DNA from: Bacteroidetes bacterium UBA5697
GTDB lineage: Bacteria > Bacteroidota > Bacteroidia > B-17B0 > Aurantibacillaceae
Reading direction: 5' to 3'
DNA length: 64,000 bases
Assembly (NCBI GenBank): GCA_002420145.1
Contig: DIHL01000004.1
Span: forward strand, 9,419-73,418
Both the position numbers and the translations under genes were made by a program. The notes under the pieces are model-generated. The model saw only the letters and a program-made list of their open reading frames with translations. It searched no databases and was not told the origin of the DNA. Numbering within the stretch: position 1 is the stretch's first letter; each line of letters starts with the position of its first letter. Positions 19,293-28,916 of this stretch are shown piece after piece.

Positions 19293-19363
19293 GAACCCAA
19301 AGTTTAGGCTTCGAAGTTACTTTATTTTTTTCTTATATTTACCTATTACCAAACATAGAAACT

Positions 19364-20647
19364 ATGACTAAATTTTTGATTTCGTTTTTATTACTGAGCA
19401 CTTTATTATCTGCTCAAAACAAAAAACATATTTTATTAAAAAACGCTGTGGCTCACATTGGTAATGGCGAGGTTATTGAAAATAGCCTAGTTTCTATCAA
19501 AGACGGAAAAATAGATTTAGTAGCAGATGCCAGATTAATAAAAATTGACATTACTAGATTTGATACAACCATTGATTTATTTGGTAAGCATATTTACCCT
19601 GGATTAATAGCGCCTAATTGTATTTTAGGTTTACAGGAGGCAGAAGCTGTTCGCCAAACGAGTGATTATGCTGAGGTTGGCGAATTTAATCCTCATATTA
19701 GAAGTTTAATAGCTTATAATGCTGAAAGTAAAATTTTAGAAACCGTTAAAACAAATGGTGTATTGTACACACAGTCAACTCCACGTGATGGTGTTATTAG
19801 TGGAATGTCTTCTGTTTTAGCAACGGATGGTTGGAATTGGGAAGACGCAGTGATTAGAGCGGATGATGGTGTACATGTTAATTTTCCAAAATCAATACAG
19901 CGTCACGGTTGGTGGGCAGAGCCACAGCCAAGTGATAAAAACAATAAATATACGGAGCAGGTGAACGAATTAAGTGTTTTTTTTGAAAACGCATTAGCAT
20001 ATTACAATACAGCTAACGTTACCGAAAAGAATTTGCGTTTTGAAGCGATGAAAGGCATTTTTGATGGTTCTAAAAATTTATACATTCATTCTGATTATGT
20101 AAAAGATATTATTGGTGCCATTAATTTCTCAAAGAAGTTTAAGATCAAAAAAATGGTATTGGTTGGCGGTAAAGACAGTTACAAAATCACTAAGATGTTA
20201 AGAGAAAACAATGTAGCCGTTATGGTTAATCGTTTACATGATTTACCAGATTTGCCAGAGGCGGAAACTGATTTATTATACAAATTGCCATACTTGTTGC
20301 AAAAAGATTCTGTGCTTTTTTGTTTGCAAAATCAAGGAGACATGGAAGCTATGAATGCTCGTAATATTGCTTTTTTAGCAGGTACAGCTGCTGCTTATGG
20401 CTTAACAAAAGAACAAGCCTTGCAAAGTGTAACTTTAAATACGGCAAAAATTTTAGGAATTGATAAATTAGTTGGAAGTATTGAAACTGGTAAGCTAGCA
20501 TCTATTGTAGTTTCGGAAGGAGATATTTTAGATATGAGAACCAACAAAATAATTTTGGCTTACATCAATGGAAGACAATTAAATCTTAATAATTTTCAAT
20601 TAGATTTATATAGAAAGTATTCTAATAAATTAGGCATTAAGGAATAG
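19364..20647 (+). CDS. Exported amidohydrolase-family protein lacking the HxH metal motif
   Basis: 427 residues with a signal peptide ending LLSAQ (about residue 17). The beta-sandwich start (LLKNAVAHIGNGE) and C-terminal ALQSVTLNTAKILGIDKLVGSIETGKLASIVV mark the imidazolonepropionase-like amidohydrolase superfamily. Where active members have PGLIDxHxH, this one has PGLIAPNCILGL, so the first two metal ligands are missing. Related exported Bacteroidota proteins share this variant, so it is probably a subfamily trait. Substrate and activity are unknown. It is divergent from rsmB. Confidence 0.8.
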   Translation: MTKFLISFLLLSTLLSAQNKKHILLKNAVAHIGNGEVIENSLVSIKDGKIDLVADARLIKIDITRFDTTIDLFGKHIYPGLIAPNCILGLQEAEAVRQTSDYAEVGEFNPHIRSLIAYNAESKILETVKTNGVLYTQSTPRDGVISGMSSVLATDGWNWEDAVIRADDGVHVNFPKSIQRHGWWAEPQPSDKNNKYTEQVNELSVFFENALAYYNTANVTEKNLRFEAMKGIFDGSKNLYIHSDYVKDIIGAINFSKKFKIKKMVLVGGKDSYKITKMLRENNVAVMVNRLHDLPDLPEAETDLLYKLPYLLQKDSVLFCLQNQGDMEAMNARNIAFLAGTAAAYGLTKEQALQSVTLNTAKILGIDKLVGSIETGKLASIVVSEGDILDMRTNKIILAYINGRQLNLNNFQLDLYRKYSNKLGIKE

Positions 20648-20664
20648 AATAAGTTTGTTTTGCT

Positions 20665-20764
20665 TGGTCTCGACTCCGCTCGACCAGACAAAATTCAGAC
20701 AGTGTCACTTCGAGCACGGCAAAAGTCCAGTGGACTTTTGAGCGGGTAGGTGAGTAGCGAGAAG
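20665..20764 (+). repeat. Dispersed intergenic repeat (composite)
   Basis: A short inverted element (GGTC...GACC, about 20666-20685) is followed by GTGTCACTTCGAGCACGG, a perfect hairpin AAAAGTCCA-G-TGGACTTTT (20721-20739) and GAGCG. The second part is the same family as 40795-40840 in reverse orientation. It fills the spacer between two unrelated genes. Confidence 0.75.
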
Positions 20765-20780
20765 CTAAAAAACTAAAATT

Positions 20781-22403
20781 ATGATTATCAAATCAAATCT
20801 TATAGACCTTGTAGCTAAAAAAACGTATGCTGCAGAGCTTCTTATAGAAAATAATAAAATCATCTCCATTAAAAAAATTAATGAAGTTTGTCATACGTAT
20901 ATTTTGCCTGGTTTTGTTGATGCTCATGTGCATGTAGAAAGTAGTATGTTGGTACCTTCTGAATTTGCTCGTATTGCTGTGACTCATGGAACTGTTGGGA
21001 CTATATCTGACCCACATGAAATAGCCAATGTGCTTGGAGTAGCAGGAGTAGATTACATGATTGAAAATGCCAAGCAAGTGCCTTTTCATTTTTATTTTGG
21101 AGCGCCCTCTTGTGTGCCAGCAACTAATTTTGAAACCGCAGGAGCGATTATAGATTCAAATGATATTGATAAATTATTGTCTCGTAAAGAAATTGTGTAC
21201 CTGGCAGAGATGATGAATTTTCCAGGTGTGATTTATAAAGATGAAGAGGTTTTAAAAAAATTAGCATCAGCAAAAAAACATAATAAACCCATTGATGGCC
21301 ATGCGCCAGGTTTAATGGGTGATGATATGAAACATTATTTTGACGCAGGAATTACGACTGACCATGAATGTTTTGGATATATCGAAGCTTTGGAAAAATT
21401 ACAACATGGTGTAAAGGTTTTAATTAGAGAAGGAAGTGCCGCTAAGAATTTTGAAACACTCATTTCTTTATTGAAAGATTTTCCTGAACAAATTATGTTT
21501 TGTTGTGATGATAAACATCCTGATAATTTAATTGAATCTCATATTAATGACCATGTAAAACGTGCTTTAAAAATCGGACATGATTTATATGATGTTTTAC
21601 GTGCGGCTTCTTACAATGTTATTAAACATTATAATTTATCTATTGGTTTATTACAAGTTGGTGATAATGCTGATTTTATTGAGATTGATAACATAGAGGA
21701 TTTTACCATTCTTAAAACATACATTAATGGAAATTTAGTCGCTGAAAATTGTAAATCATTTATGACATCTGTTAATGCGCCTATCGTTAATAATTTTAAT
21801 TGCAGTTTAAAACAAGCAAGTGATTTTAAATTAAAAAATAATGGCGATAGAATTAGAGTGATTGAATGTTTGGATGGCCAATTAATTACAGATGAATTAT
21901 GTGTTCAGTCTTATGCTCTTAATGGATTCGAAGAATCGAACGTAGAGCAAGATATTTTAAAAATTGCGGTTGTAAATAGATATAATGATGCGCCCATTGC
22001 AAAAGCATTTATCAAAAACATAGGATTAAAACAAGGTGCCATTGCTAGTTGTGTAGCTCACGATTGCCATAATATTGTGGTAGTAGGAACCAATGATGAT
22101 GACATGTGCAAAGCAGTGAACTTAATTATTAAAGCTAAAGGAGGAATCTCCTTAGCAAACGGTAACGAAGAACTAGTTTTAGAATTACCCATTGCTGGTA
22201 TTATGACCAACCAAGCTGCCGAAGAAGTAGCAGAAGCTTATACTAAATTAGACAAACGCGCTAAAGCTTTAGGAAGTAAATTACGTGCACCTTATATGAG
22301 TCTATCTTTTATGGCATTATTGGTAATTCCAGAATTAAAGTTAAGCGATAAAGGTTTGTTTAATGGCAAGCGTTTTGAGTTTACAGATGTGTTTGTGAAG
22401 TAA
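20781..22403 (+). CDS. ade: Adenine deaminase
   Basis: 540 residues, typical for the bacterial adenine deaminase (adenine to hypoxanthine plus ammonia; purine salvage). Metal ligands are visible in GFVDAHVHVESSM, the HGTVGTISDPHE block, DGHAPGL, TTDHECFG and CCDDKHPDN. The C-terminal domain carries CVAHDCHNIVVVGTNDDDM and MTNQAAEEV. The upstream spacer is occupied by a dispersed repeat. The next gene follows after 9 bases. Confidence 0.95.
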   Translation: MIIKSNLIDLVAKKTYAAELLIENNKIISIKKINEVCHTYILPGFVDAHVHVESSMLVPSEFARIAVTHGTVGTISDPHEIANVLGVAGVDYMIENAKQVPFHFYFGAPSCVPATNFETAGAIIDSNDIDKLLSRKEIVYLAEMMNFPGVIYKDEEVLKKLASAKKHNKPIDGHAPGLMGDDMKHYFDAGITTDHECFGYIEALEKLQHGVKVLIREGSAAKNFETLISLLKDFPEQIMFCCDDKHPDNLIESHINDHVKRALKIGHDLYDVLRAASYNVIKHYNLSIGLLQVGDNADFIEIDNIEDFTILKTYINGNLVAENCKSFMTSVNAPIVNNFNCSLKQASDFKLKNNGDRIRVIECLDGQLITDELCVQSYALNGFEESNVEQDILKIAVVNRYNDAPIAKAFIKNIGLKQGAIASCVAHDCHNIVVVGTNDDDMCKAVNLIIKAKGGISLANGNEELVLELPIAGIMTNQAAEEVAEAYTKLDKRAKALGSKLRAPYMSLSFMALLVIPELKLSDKGLFNGKRFEFTDVFVK

Positions 22404-22412
22404 TGAAAACAA

Positions 22413-23096
22413 ATGACTATGAAATTTATTATTATATGCTTGTTTTTTGTATTTGTATCAAATATAAAAAGTCAAGATAAATTTACCTTACCCTTTAAAA
22501 GTAAAATAGTGACGGATGATAAGCCTTGTAAGGATGCTATTGTTAATATTTACAATGCAGAAAATTTTAATGTAGAAGTTGATACTAATAAAATTATACA
22601 AACAATTTATTTAAAGCCAGACGGGATTTTAAATTTTGAAATCCCAAGTGATGTATCTTATATAATTGAACTCACAAAAAAAGACTACATTCATAAAAGG
22701 TTTATGATAAATACAACAGGCGTACCAAAGGAAAATTGGGATGATAATTTTGCAGGCTTTAATGTAGAATCTTTCGAACTTTTTAAACCTATTAAAGGAG
22801 TGAACTATCAACTTTTAAACTATCCTTTGATTTTGATAGAATTTGATTACGACACTGAAAATTTTTATTATAACGAAACCTATTCTAATTTGGCTCTTGC
22901 GGCAATTATTAATTTGAAAGACAATGAAGCTAAACAGCTAGATATTAACAAGAATAAAGATTTAGTAAAGAAATTAAATAATGACTTAAATAATTTCAGA
23001 AATATCATTATTATATTAAGTATTAGTTTAGTTATAGTATGTATGATATCCATAGCTTTAATTATTCATTATAGAAAAAAATCAATTAGTATATAA
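22413..23096 (+). CDS. Exported single-pass membrane protein, function unknown
   Basis: 227 residues: signal peptide to about residue 20 (ending IKSQ), a beta-rich extracytoplasmic domain with carboxypeptidase-regulatory-like features (DAIVNIYNAENF, TKKDYIHKRF), a charged helical segment, a C-terminal membrane helix (about 197-218) and a short basic cytoplasmic tail. No enzyme motif is visible. The start could be Met1 or Met3. It sits between ade and a hydrolase gene with 9- and 3-base spacers. Confidence 0.75.
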   Translation: MTMKFIIICLFFVFVSNIKSQDKFTLPFKSKIVTDDKPCKDAIVNIYNAENFNVEVDTNKIIQTIYLKPDGILNFEIPSDVSYIIELTKKDYIHKRFMINTTGVPKENWDDNFAGFNVESFELFKPIKGVNYQLLNYPLILIEFDYDTENFYYNETYSNLALAAIINLKDNEAKQLDINKNKDLVKKLNNDLNNFRNIIIILSISLVIVCMISIALIIHYRKKSISI

Positions 23097-23099
23097 TTT

Positions 23100-23963
23100 A
23101 TGAATACTGTTATTAAAATATTTATCACTATACTTTTATTAGTAGCTCTTTCTTCATGGATTTACTCCGAAGGAGATGATGGATATTTTACTTATTTAAG
23201 AGGCAAAAAACAATATGTAGTGGTTCTGGGAACAGGCGAACCGACGATTGTATTTTTAACAGGTAAGGGACGTGATAGTAAGGACTTTAAAAAAGTGTAT
23301 GACAAGCTAAAAAAGACCAATCAAATTTTCGCTTACGATAGAGCGGGGCTCGGACAATCAGAATCTTTTAGAGGAGATAGAACAGTGGATACCATGGCTG
23401 TTGAATTACACGAATTATTAGTGAAAGAGAAAATAAAACCACCCTATATTTTAGTAGGACATGCTTTGGGCACATACATTATGCGTTGTTATGTAAGTAT
23501 GTATCCTAAAGATGTTTCTGGAATGGTATTTATTGATCCTTCACATGAATATGAATTTAAGAATGGCTTAGAAATTAGAAACGATTCGGATAAAGTCGTC
23601 TTTAAAGATGAATTTAAATCTTATTTAAGATTAGAAGGGAAATACAAAGCGCATAAAGCTGAATCAAAACAATGTTTTGATTTTGATACTTTAGGATTTT
23701 CTACCAATCAACGTATTGTGAAAGATTTAAAATTACCGACTGATATTCCAATGACAATTATGATTGCCAGAAAAATAGATGCAGATAATGATTACGTGAA
23801 TAAGGAAATGGAATATCGTATTCAGTATTTCGAAAATTGGAAAACCATCAATACTCAAACCAAAGTGGTGTCTTCATATAAAATAGGGCATTTTATTCAG
23901 AAGGAAGCTCCTGATATGGTAATTAATGAAATAAACGAGGTAATAGGAAAAAGGAAGAAATAA
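23100..23963 (+). CDS. Alpha/beta hydrolase-fold protein with Ala at the nucleophile position
   Basis: 287 residues with an N-terminal membrane or signal helix. The alpha/beta hydrolase layout is clear: TIVFLTGKGRDS (oxyanion strand), AYDRAGLGQS, the nucleophile elbow VGHALGTYIMR, FIDPSHE and a late KIGHFIQKEAP with the expected catalytic His. In active enzymes the elbow is GHSxG; here the codon is GCT (Ala) instead of a Ser codon. It may be non-catalytic or use another mechanism. It follows the upstream gene by 3 bases and converges on tdk. Confidence 0.82.
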   Translation: MNTVIKIFITILLLVALSSWIYSEGDDGYFTYLRGKKQYVVVLGTGEPTIVFLTGKGRDSKDFKKVYDKLKKTNQIFAYDRAGLGQSESFRGDRTVDTMAVELHELLVKEKIKPPYILVGHALGTYIMRCYVSMYPKDVSGMVFIDPSHEYEFKNGLEIRNDSDKVVFKDEFKSYLRLEGKYKAHKAESKQCFDFDTLGFSTNQRIVKDLKLPTDIPMTIMIARKIDADNDYVNKEMEYRIQYFENWKTINTQTKVVSSYKIGHFIQKEAPDMVINEINEVIGKRKK

Positions 23964-24545
23964 TTATTTTACTTTATTCGCTTCATTATAGCAATCTCTG
24001 CATAATGGTTCATAGCTATCAGTTTCTCCTAATAATACTAAACTTGTTTCGTTTGTTTTTCTGTGAGATACGTGAGCTAAACTTCCACAGGTCATGCAAA
24101 TGGCGTGTACTTTGGTTACGTATTCGGCACAAGCTAATAAAGCTGGCATAGGTCCAAAGGGTTGACCTTTAAAATCCATATCCAAACCAGCAATAATCAC
24201 ACGCACTCCGCTATCGGCTAATTGATTGCAAACGTTTACTAGCTCCATGTCAAAGAATTGAGCTTCGTCAATTCCAACAACATCTACATCATTTGCTAAT
24301 AATAAAATATTTGAACTAGAAGGAACCGGTGTACTGTGGATTTCGTTGCCTTGATGAGAGACTACCTTTTCTTCGTGATAGCGTGTATCTATTTGTGGTT
24401 TAAAAATTTCTACTTTTTGTTTAGCAAATTGCGCACGTTTTAAACGTCGGATTAACTCCTCTGTTTTACCAGAAAACATGGAACCGCAAACTACCTCAAT
24501 CCAGCCTTTGCGCCCTGTGCTATGTTTAATGTTTTCTAAAAACAT
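23964..24545 (-). CDS. tdk: Thymidine kinase
   Basis: 193 residues, type II thymidine kinase. The P-loop is GSMFSGKTEEL (about residues 21-31), followed by DEAQFF, the lasso-domain Cys clusters (CMTCG and CRDCY) that bind structural zinc, and the thymidine-binding SYEPLCR region. It phosphorylates thymidine in pyrimidine salvage. The stop is directly adjacent to the convergent hydrolase stop. Confidence 0.96.
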   Translation of the reverse strand: MFLENIKHSTGRKGWIEVVCGSMFSGKTEELIRRLKRAQFAKQKVEIFKPQIDTRYHEEKVVSHQGNEIHSTPVPSSSNILLLANDVDVVGIDEAQFFDMELVNVCNQLADSGVRVIIAGLDMDFKGQPFGPMPALLACAEYVTKVHAICMTCGSLAHVSHRKTNETSLVLLGETDSYEPLCRDCYNEANKVK

Positions 24546-24629
24546 GTTTATTATATATTGATAACAAAATCTAAAAATAAACTAAGTATCCATAAAATGC
24601 AGTATTTTTAATCTTTAATTATTCACATT

Positions 24630-25265
24630 ATGCAAACGGATATTTTACAAAAACAGCTTCAAACCTCTTTACAGGAATTAAAAACCTCTATCGAAAAATT
24701 TGAAAAACATCCTTCGCCTAGCACTCAGTATGCTGAGCAGTTGCATTCTGCTATTCATCAGGCAAATAAATTAGTGTCGGCTTACTTGGTTTTAAAAGAA
24801 CACAAAGATGTATCACCTGATTTGAATTTGCATTTAAAATTGATGAATGTTCCTACTCCCGAAGAAAAATCTGCTATTATTGAGCCTATTAAAGAACAAG
24901 TGATTGAGCCAGTATCGGTTGTGGAAAAGGAAGAGGCGAAACCAATGGAAGAAATTAAAGTGCCTGTTATTGAAAAAATTGTTGAGCCAATAGTTGAAAG
25001 AATTCAACCTCAGGTTACAGAAACTCCTGTTGCCAAAGAATTGCCAAAAATAGCTATTAACATTAATGATAAATTTAGATTTATTAATGAATTATTTGCA
25101 GCTAATGCAACAGAATATAATATTGCTATCGAACAAATCAATGCGGTTACTAATTTGTCGGAATTAAATAATTATTTAAATGGCTTAAAGTCTATTTATG
25201 AATGGAAGGACGATAATGAAGTCGTGAAAAATTTATTCGCATTAGCACAAAAACGTTTTTCTTAA
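24630..25265 (+). CDS. Helical protein with Pro/Glu/Val-rich linker, function unknown
   Basis: 211 residues, no signal peptide. An N-terminal helical part (about 1-80) is joined to a C-terminal helical domain (about 140-211, ININDKFRFINELFAANATEYN) by a low-complexity linker rich in EP, VE and PV pairs. Small proteins of this layout occur in Bacteroidota without assigned function. The linker sequence should not be used for homology inference. Confidence 0.8.
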   Translation: MQTDILQKQLQTSLQELKTSIEKFEKHPSPSTQYAEQLHSAIHQANKLVSAYLVLKEHKDVSPDLNLHLKLMNVPTPEEKSAIIEPIKEQVIEPVSVVEKEEAKPMEEIKVPVIEKIVEPIVERIQPQVTETPVAKELPKIAININDKFRFINELFAANATEYNIAIEQINAVTNLSELNNYLNGLKSIYEWKDDNEVVKNLFALAQKRFS

Positions 25266-25272
25266 TAATACA

Positions 25273-25323
25273 TGTCAGTTCGAGCGCCTGCCTTGTCGAC
25301 AGACAGGTAGTCGAGAACGACTC
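25273..25323 (+). repeat. Dispersed intergenic repeat with a nested palindrome
   Basis: TGTCAGTTCGAGCGC (from 25273) and AGTCGAGAACG (25309-25319) look like two halves of one element, split by a 21-base unit CTGCC...CAGGT (25288-25308) containing GTCGAC. The split suggests insertion of one repeat into another. It lies between two unrelated plus-strand genes. Confidence 0.65.
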
Positions 25324-25356
25324 CACGCTCAATTTACCAAGCATTGAAATTATATC

Positions 25357-26505
25357 ATGAAAAATATCACATTTATTGTCGTTTTCTTCTCTCTTCTAAA
25401 TTCCTACAGTCAAGATACAACCTACGCTCGTCAGGTCATTAAAAAATTATGTTCTAAGGAATTATTAGGACGTGGTTATGTCAACGATGGAGTAAATAAA
25501 GCGGCAGCTTATATTTCTAAAGAATTAAAGACAATTGGCTTAGCGAAATTTGGAAAATCGTATTCTCAATCGTATTCGTTTCCTGTAAACACTTTTTCAG
25601 GTTCAATGTCGGTTGTGGTAGATGGAAAAACATTAACTGCTGGAAAACATTATTTAATAGACCCAGCCGCTAAAACAGTTAAAGCAGGATTTCAATTATT
25701 TAAAAAAGATAGTGTAACGTATTTAGCGAATGATGGCAGACGACCAGCTCCATTAAAAGTAAAGTTGAAAAAGAAATTAACCTATACGGTTGCAACCGAA
25801 TTGTCTGATACAACTATTGTAGAGTTATTAAAAGATTCTTTTCCTAATGAATTAAAAACCATAGATGTGATTTTTGAAAATAAATTTGTGTCTAATTTCA
25901 AATGTCAAAATTTAGTTTCTTACGTAAAGGGAACTCAACAACCAGATAGCTTCATTGTGTTTACGGCACATTATGATCATTTAGGAGCCATGGGCAAAGA
26001 TGCTTATTTTCCAGGCGCTAACGATAACGCTAGTGGAGTAAGTGTATTGTTGAATTTAGCAAAGTATTATAAAAAAAATCCTTCAAAATATTCAATTGCT
26101 TTTATTTTCTTTAGTGGCGAAGAAGCTGGTTTATTAGGTTCTAGATATTATTCAGAGAATCCAATTTTTCTGTTATCAAAAATAAAATTCTTGACTAATT
26201 TAGATTTATTAGGGACAGGAGATGATGGCATTATGGTAGTAAATGCAACTGTGTTTAAAGAACAATTTGAAAAACTAAAGGGAATTAACGATTCTAAAAA
26301 TTACGTAAAACAAATTAAGCAAAGAGGCAAAGCAGCTAACAGTGATCATTACTGGTTTACGCAAAAAGGAGTGCCGAGTTTTTTTATTTATACCATGGGT
26401 GGCATTCAAGCTTATCATGATATTTATGATATCGAAAAAACATTGCCGCTTACTAAATACTTAGAGGTGTGTAAGCTCTTAATTGAGTTTAATGCTAAAC
26501 TCTAA
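25357..26505 (+). CDS. Secreted M28-family zinc metallopeptidase
   Basis: 382 residues: signal peptide ending SYSQ (residue 19), an apical/PA-like insertion, then the M28 core (about 200-382). Metal ligands are visible in TAHYDHLG, GANDNASG, SGEEAGLLGS and NLDLLG, with a late SDHYWF. The co-catalytic Glu is in the GEEAG block. Members are aminopeptidases or carboxypeptidases; the specificity cannot be read. The stop overlaps the convergent membrane-protein gene by 4 bases. Confidence 0.92.
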   Translation: MKNITFIVVFFSLLNSYSQDTTYARQVIKKLCSKELLGRGYVNDGVNKAAAYISKELKTIGLAKFGKSYSQSYSFPVNTFSGSMSVVVDGKTLTAGKHYLIDPAAKTVKAGFQLFKKDSVTYLANDGRRPAPLKVKLKKKLTYTVATELSDTTIVELLKDSFPNELKTIDVIFENKFVSNFKCQNLVSYVKGTQQPDSFIVFTAHYDHLGAMGKDAYFPGANDNASGVSVLLNLAKYYKKNPSKYSIAFIFFSGEEAGLLGSRYYSENPIFLLSKIKFLTNLDLLGTGDDGIMVVNATVFKEQFEKLKGINDSKNYVKQIKQRGKAANSDHYWFTQKGVPSFFIYTMGGIQAYHDIYDIEKTLPLTKYLEVCKLLIEFNAKL

Positions 26506-27242
26506 AACAACAAGTAGTATTGCTCTAAAGTCATTAAAGTATCAGGGCCCGTGTATCCCTTTTCTTTTGCTAAATTCAAAAGTTTAGGAAGAGATGGTGC
26601 CTCCTCTTTTTTCTCAGTGTCAAAATTAAATAAGATGTAATGATAAATTGTTTTACTAGTACGAGTCGAAGAAACAGCTTGTTCCATTAAAACATACGTT
26701 TTATCAAAGGCTATTTTATTGATGTTGCTAATGCCCGAATAAATTTCTCCATTATCATTTTCATCAAAACGAGTGACGTTTACTTCATTATACAATTCTC
26801 CGTCTAAATGCCCATACATGCTGTGTATTGAAAACGGATAACGTAATGGATAACGGTAATAATCTTGGAAACCTAAGTAAGTATAAAACTCTTCGGGTTC
26901 GCTGCCAGCATTAGGTAAATAGCTTTTTAATAGTTTTACATTTTCAGAAGAGCTACTCGCTTGATGCATATCAACACTTTGATAATTAGCTAAACTATCT
27001 GTCATGTTTTCAATTTGACCTAAAGTGTTTTCAGTAAAATTCTCAACAGCGTTTACTGTTTTTCTCACGAAGGTAAAAATGCAAATAAGAAGCCCAATGA
27101 TGGAACATAAAAATACAGTCATCCAAATAAATTTGTTTGACTTATTATTTGCAAAAGCAATGATTCCAAAAATAAGCGATATCACTGTTAATATTAAACA
27201 GATGATACCTAATCCTATTAATAGCGCTGCTGTAAAAAACAT
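26502..27242 (-). CDS. Two-helix membrane protein, function unknown
   Basis: 246 residues. Two membrane helices (about 1-30 and 38-60) precede a soluble domain with no motif I recognise. It starts 8 bases after the acyl-CoA carboxylase gene in the same direction, so the two may be co-transcribed without being functionally related. Confidence 0.75.
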   Translation of the reverse strand: MFFTAALLIGLGIICLILTVISLIFGIIAFANNKSNKFIWMTVFLCSIIGLLICIFTFVRKTVNAVENFTENTLGQIENMTDSLANYQSVDMHQASSSSENVKLLKSYLPNAGSEPEEFYTYLGFQDYYRYPLRYPFSIHSMYGHLDGELYNEVNVTRFDENDNGEIYSGISNINKIAFDKTYVLMEQAVSSTRTSKTIYHYILFNFDTEKKEEAPSLPKLLNLAKEKGYTGPDTLMTLEQYYLLF

Positions 27243-27250
27243 GTTTTATA

Positions 27251-28840
27251 TTATAAAGGAATGTTACCGTGTTTTTTCTTAGGTAATTTATCTACTTTAT
27301 TTTCAAGCATTTTAAAGGCACGAATTAATTTTTCGCGAGTTTGTTCAGGCTTAATTACTTCGTCAATAAATCCTCTTTCAGCTGCACGGTATGGGTTAGC
27401 AAACATCGTTTGATATTCTGTTTCTTTCTCTTTCCACTTTTCATCTTTATTAGCCGCTGCCGAAATTTCGTTTTTGAAAATAATTTCTGCTGCCCCTTTA
27501 GCTCCCATTACAGCAATCTCAGCACTTGGCCAAGCATAGTTCATGTCAGCACCAATGTGTTTACTGTTCATTACGTCATAAGCGCCACCGTATGCTTTAC
27601 GTGTAATCACTGTAATTCTTGGAACTGTTGCTTCGCTGAAAGCATATAACAATTTTGCTCCATTTGTAATAATCGCATTCCATTCTTGATCTGTTCCTGG
27701 TAAAAATCCTGGTACATCTTCAAATACTAATAATGGAATATTAAAGCAATCGCAGAATCTTACAAAACGTGCTGCTTTAGTTGATGAGTGAATGTCTAGT
27801 ACACCTGCTAAAACTGCTGGTTGGTTAGCAACGATACCAATTGAACGACCTGCTAAGCGAGCAAACCCAACAACGATATTTTCTGCAAAGTTTTTATGAA
27901 TTTCTAAAAAGCTATTATCATCAATTACCTTTTCAATCACTTCTCTGATATCGTAAGGTTGATTAGCATTTTCAGGAATAATTGTATTTAATTCTGGTCT
28001 TAATTCAGAACCTGTATTTTCGTATGGTACACTTGGAGCATCTTCCTCGCAGTTTTGAGGAACATAACTTAAAATTTGTTTGATATTATTAATGGCTTCA
28101 ATCTCATTAGCACAAGCAAAATGAGTCACACCGCTTTTGCTAGCGTGTGTCATAGCTCCACCTAATTCTTCAGAAGTTACTTCTTCGTGAGTTACAGTTT
28201 TTACAACGTTAGGCCCTGTCACAAACATGTAGCTTGTATTCTCAACCATTAAAATAAAATCAGTCATTGCAGGACTGTATACTGCACCACCAGCGCATGG
28301 TCCCATAATTCCTGATAATTGAGGGATAACGCCACTCGCTCTTACGTTGCGATAAAAAATATCAGCATAGCCTCCAAGAGATACAACACCTTCTTGAATA
28401 CGTGCTCCACCACTATCATTTAATCCAATAAATGGCGCACCATTTTTCATGGCTAAGTCCATCACTTTGCAAATTTTTTCAGCGTGCGTTTCAGATAATG
28501 AACCTCCAAAAACAGTAAAGTCTTGAGAGAATACATATACTAAACGACCATTAATGGTGCCATAACCAGTGACTACGCCATCACCTAAATATTGTTCTTT
28601 TTCTAAACCAAAATCTTTACTACGATGAGTAACCATCATCCCAATTTCTTCAAAGCTTCCTTCGTCAAGTAAAAAATGTAAACGCTCGCGAGCAGTTAAT
28701 TTTCCTTTTTTATGTTGAGAATCAATACGCTTTTGTCCGCCACCTAAAAGTGCCTCAGCTTGTTTTTGTTCTAGTAAAGCTATTTTTGAGTCCATAGTTT
28801 CTATATTTTTAATCTCTAATATTTGAGAGGAATTGTTCAT
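27251..28840 (-). CDS. Acyl-CoA carboxylase beta subunit (propionyl/methylmalonyl-CoA carboxyltransferase type)
   Basis: 529 residues as drawn; ATG at 28795 (residue 16, MDSKIALLEQK) would give 514, closer to the family norm. The N-terminal crotonase-like half has GKLTARERL, GDGVVTGYG, SQDFTVFGGSLSE and LNDSGGARIQEGV (acyl-CoA/biotin oxyanion site). The C-terminal half has NQPAVLAGVLD, PGFLPGTDQE, TRKAYGGAYDVM and AEIAVMGAKGAAEI. It carries out the carboxyl-transfer step on propionyl- or acyl-CoA. No biotin carboxylase or carrier gene is adjacent. A methylmalonyl-CoA epimerase gene at 59814 supports a propionyl-CoA/methylmalonyl-CoA route. Confidence 0.9.
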   Translation of the reverse strand: MNNSSQILEIKNIETMDSKIALLEQKQAEALLGGGQKRIDSQHKKGKLTARERLHFLLDEGSFEEIGMMVTHRSKDFGLEKEQYLGDGVVTGYGTINGRLVYVFSQDFTVFGGSLSETHAEKICKVMDLAMKNGAPFIGLNDSGGARIQEGVVSLGGYADIFYRNVRASGVIPQLSGIMGPCAGGAVYSPAMTDFILMVENTSYMFVTGPNVVKTVTHEEVTSEELGGAMTHASKSGVTHFACANEIEAINNIKQILSYVPQNCEEDAPSVPYENTGSELRPELNTIIPENANQPYDIREVIEKVIDDNSFLEIHKNFAENIVVGFARLAGRSIGIVANQPAVLAGVLDIHSSTKAARFVRFCDCFNIPLLVFEDVPGFLPGTDQEWNAIITNGAKLLYAFSEATVPRITVITRKAYGGAYDVMNSKHIGADMNYAWPSAEIAVMGAKGAAEIIFKNEISAAANKDEKWKEKETEYQTMFANPYRAAERGFIDEVIKPEQTREKLIRAFKMLENKVDKLPKKKHGNIPL

Positions 28841-28916
28841 TTTTTTTGGTTTAAATATACAATATTTGTCATAATTACAAGCGTAAATATGAGGGTTAAA
28901 ACTTGAATTTATAGCA

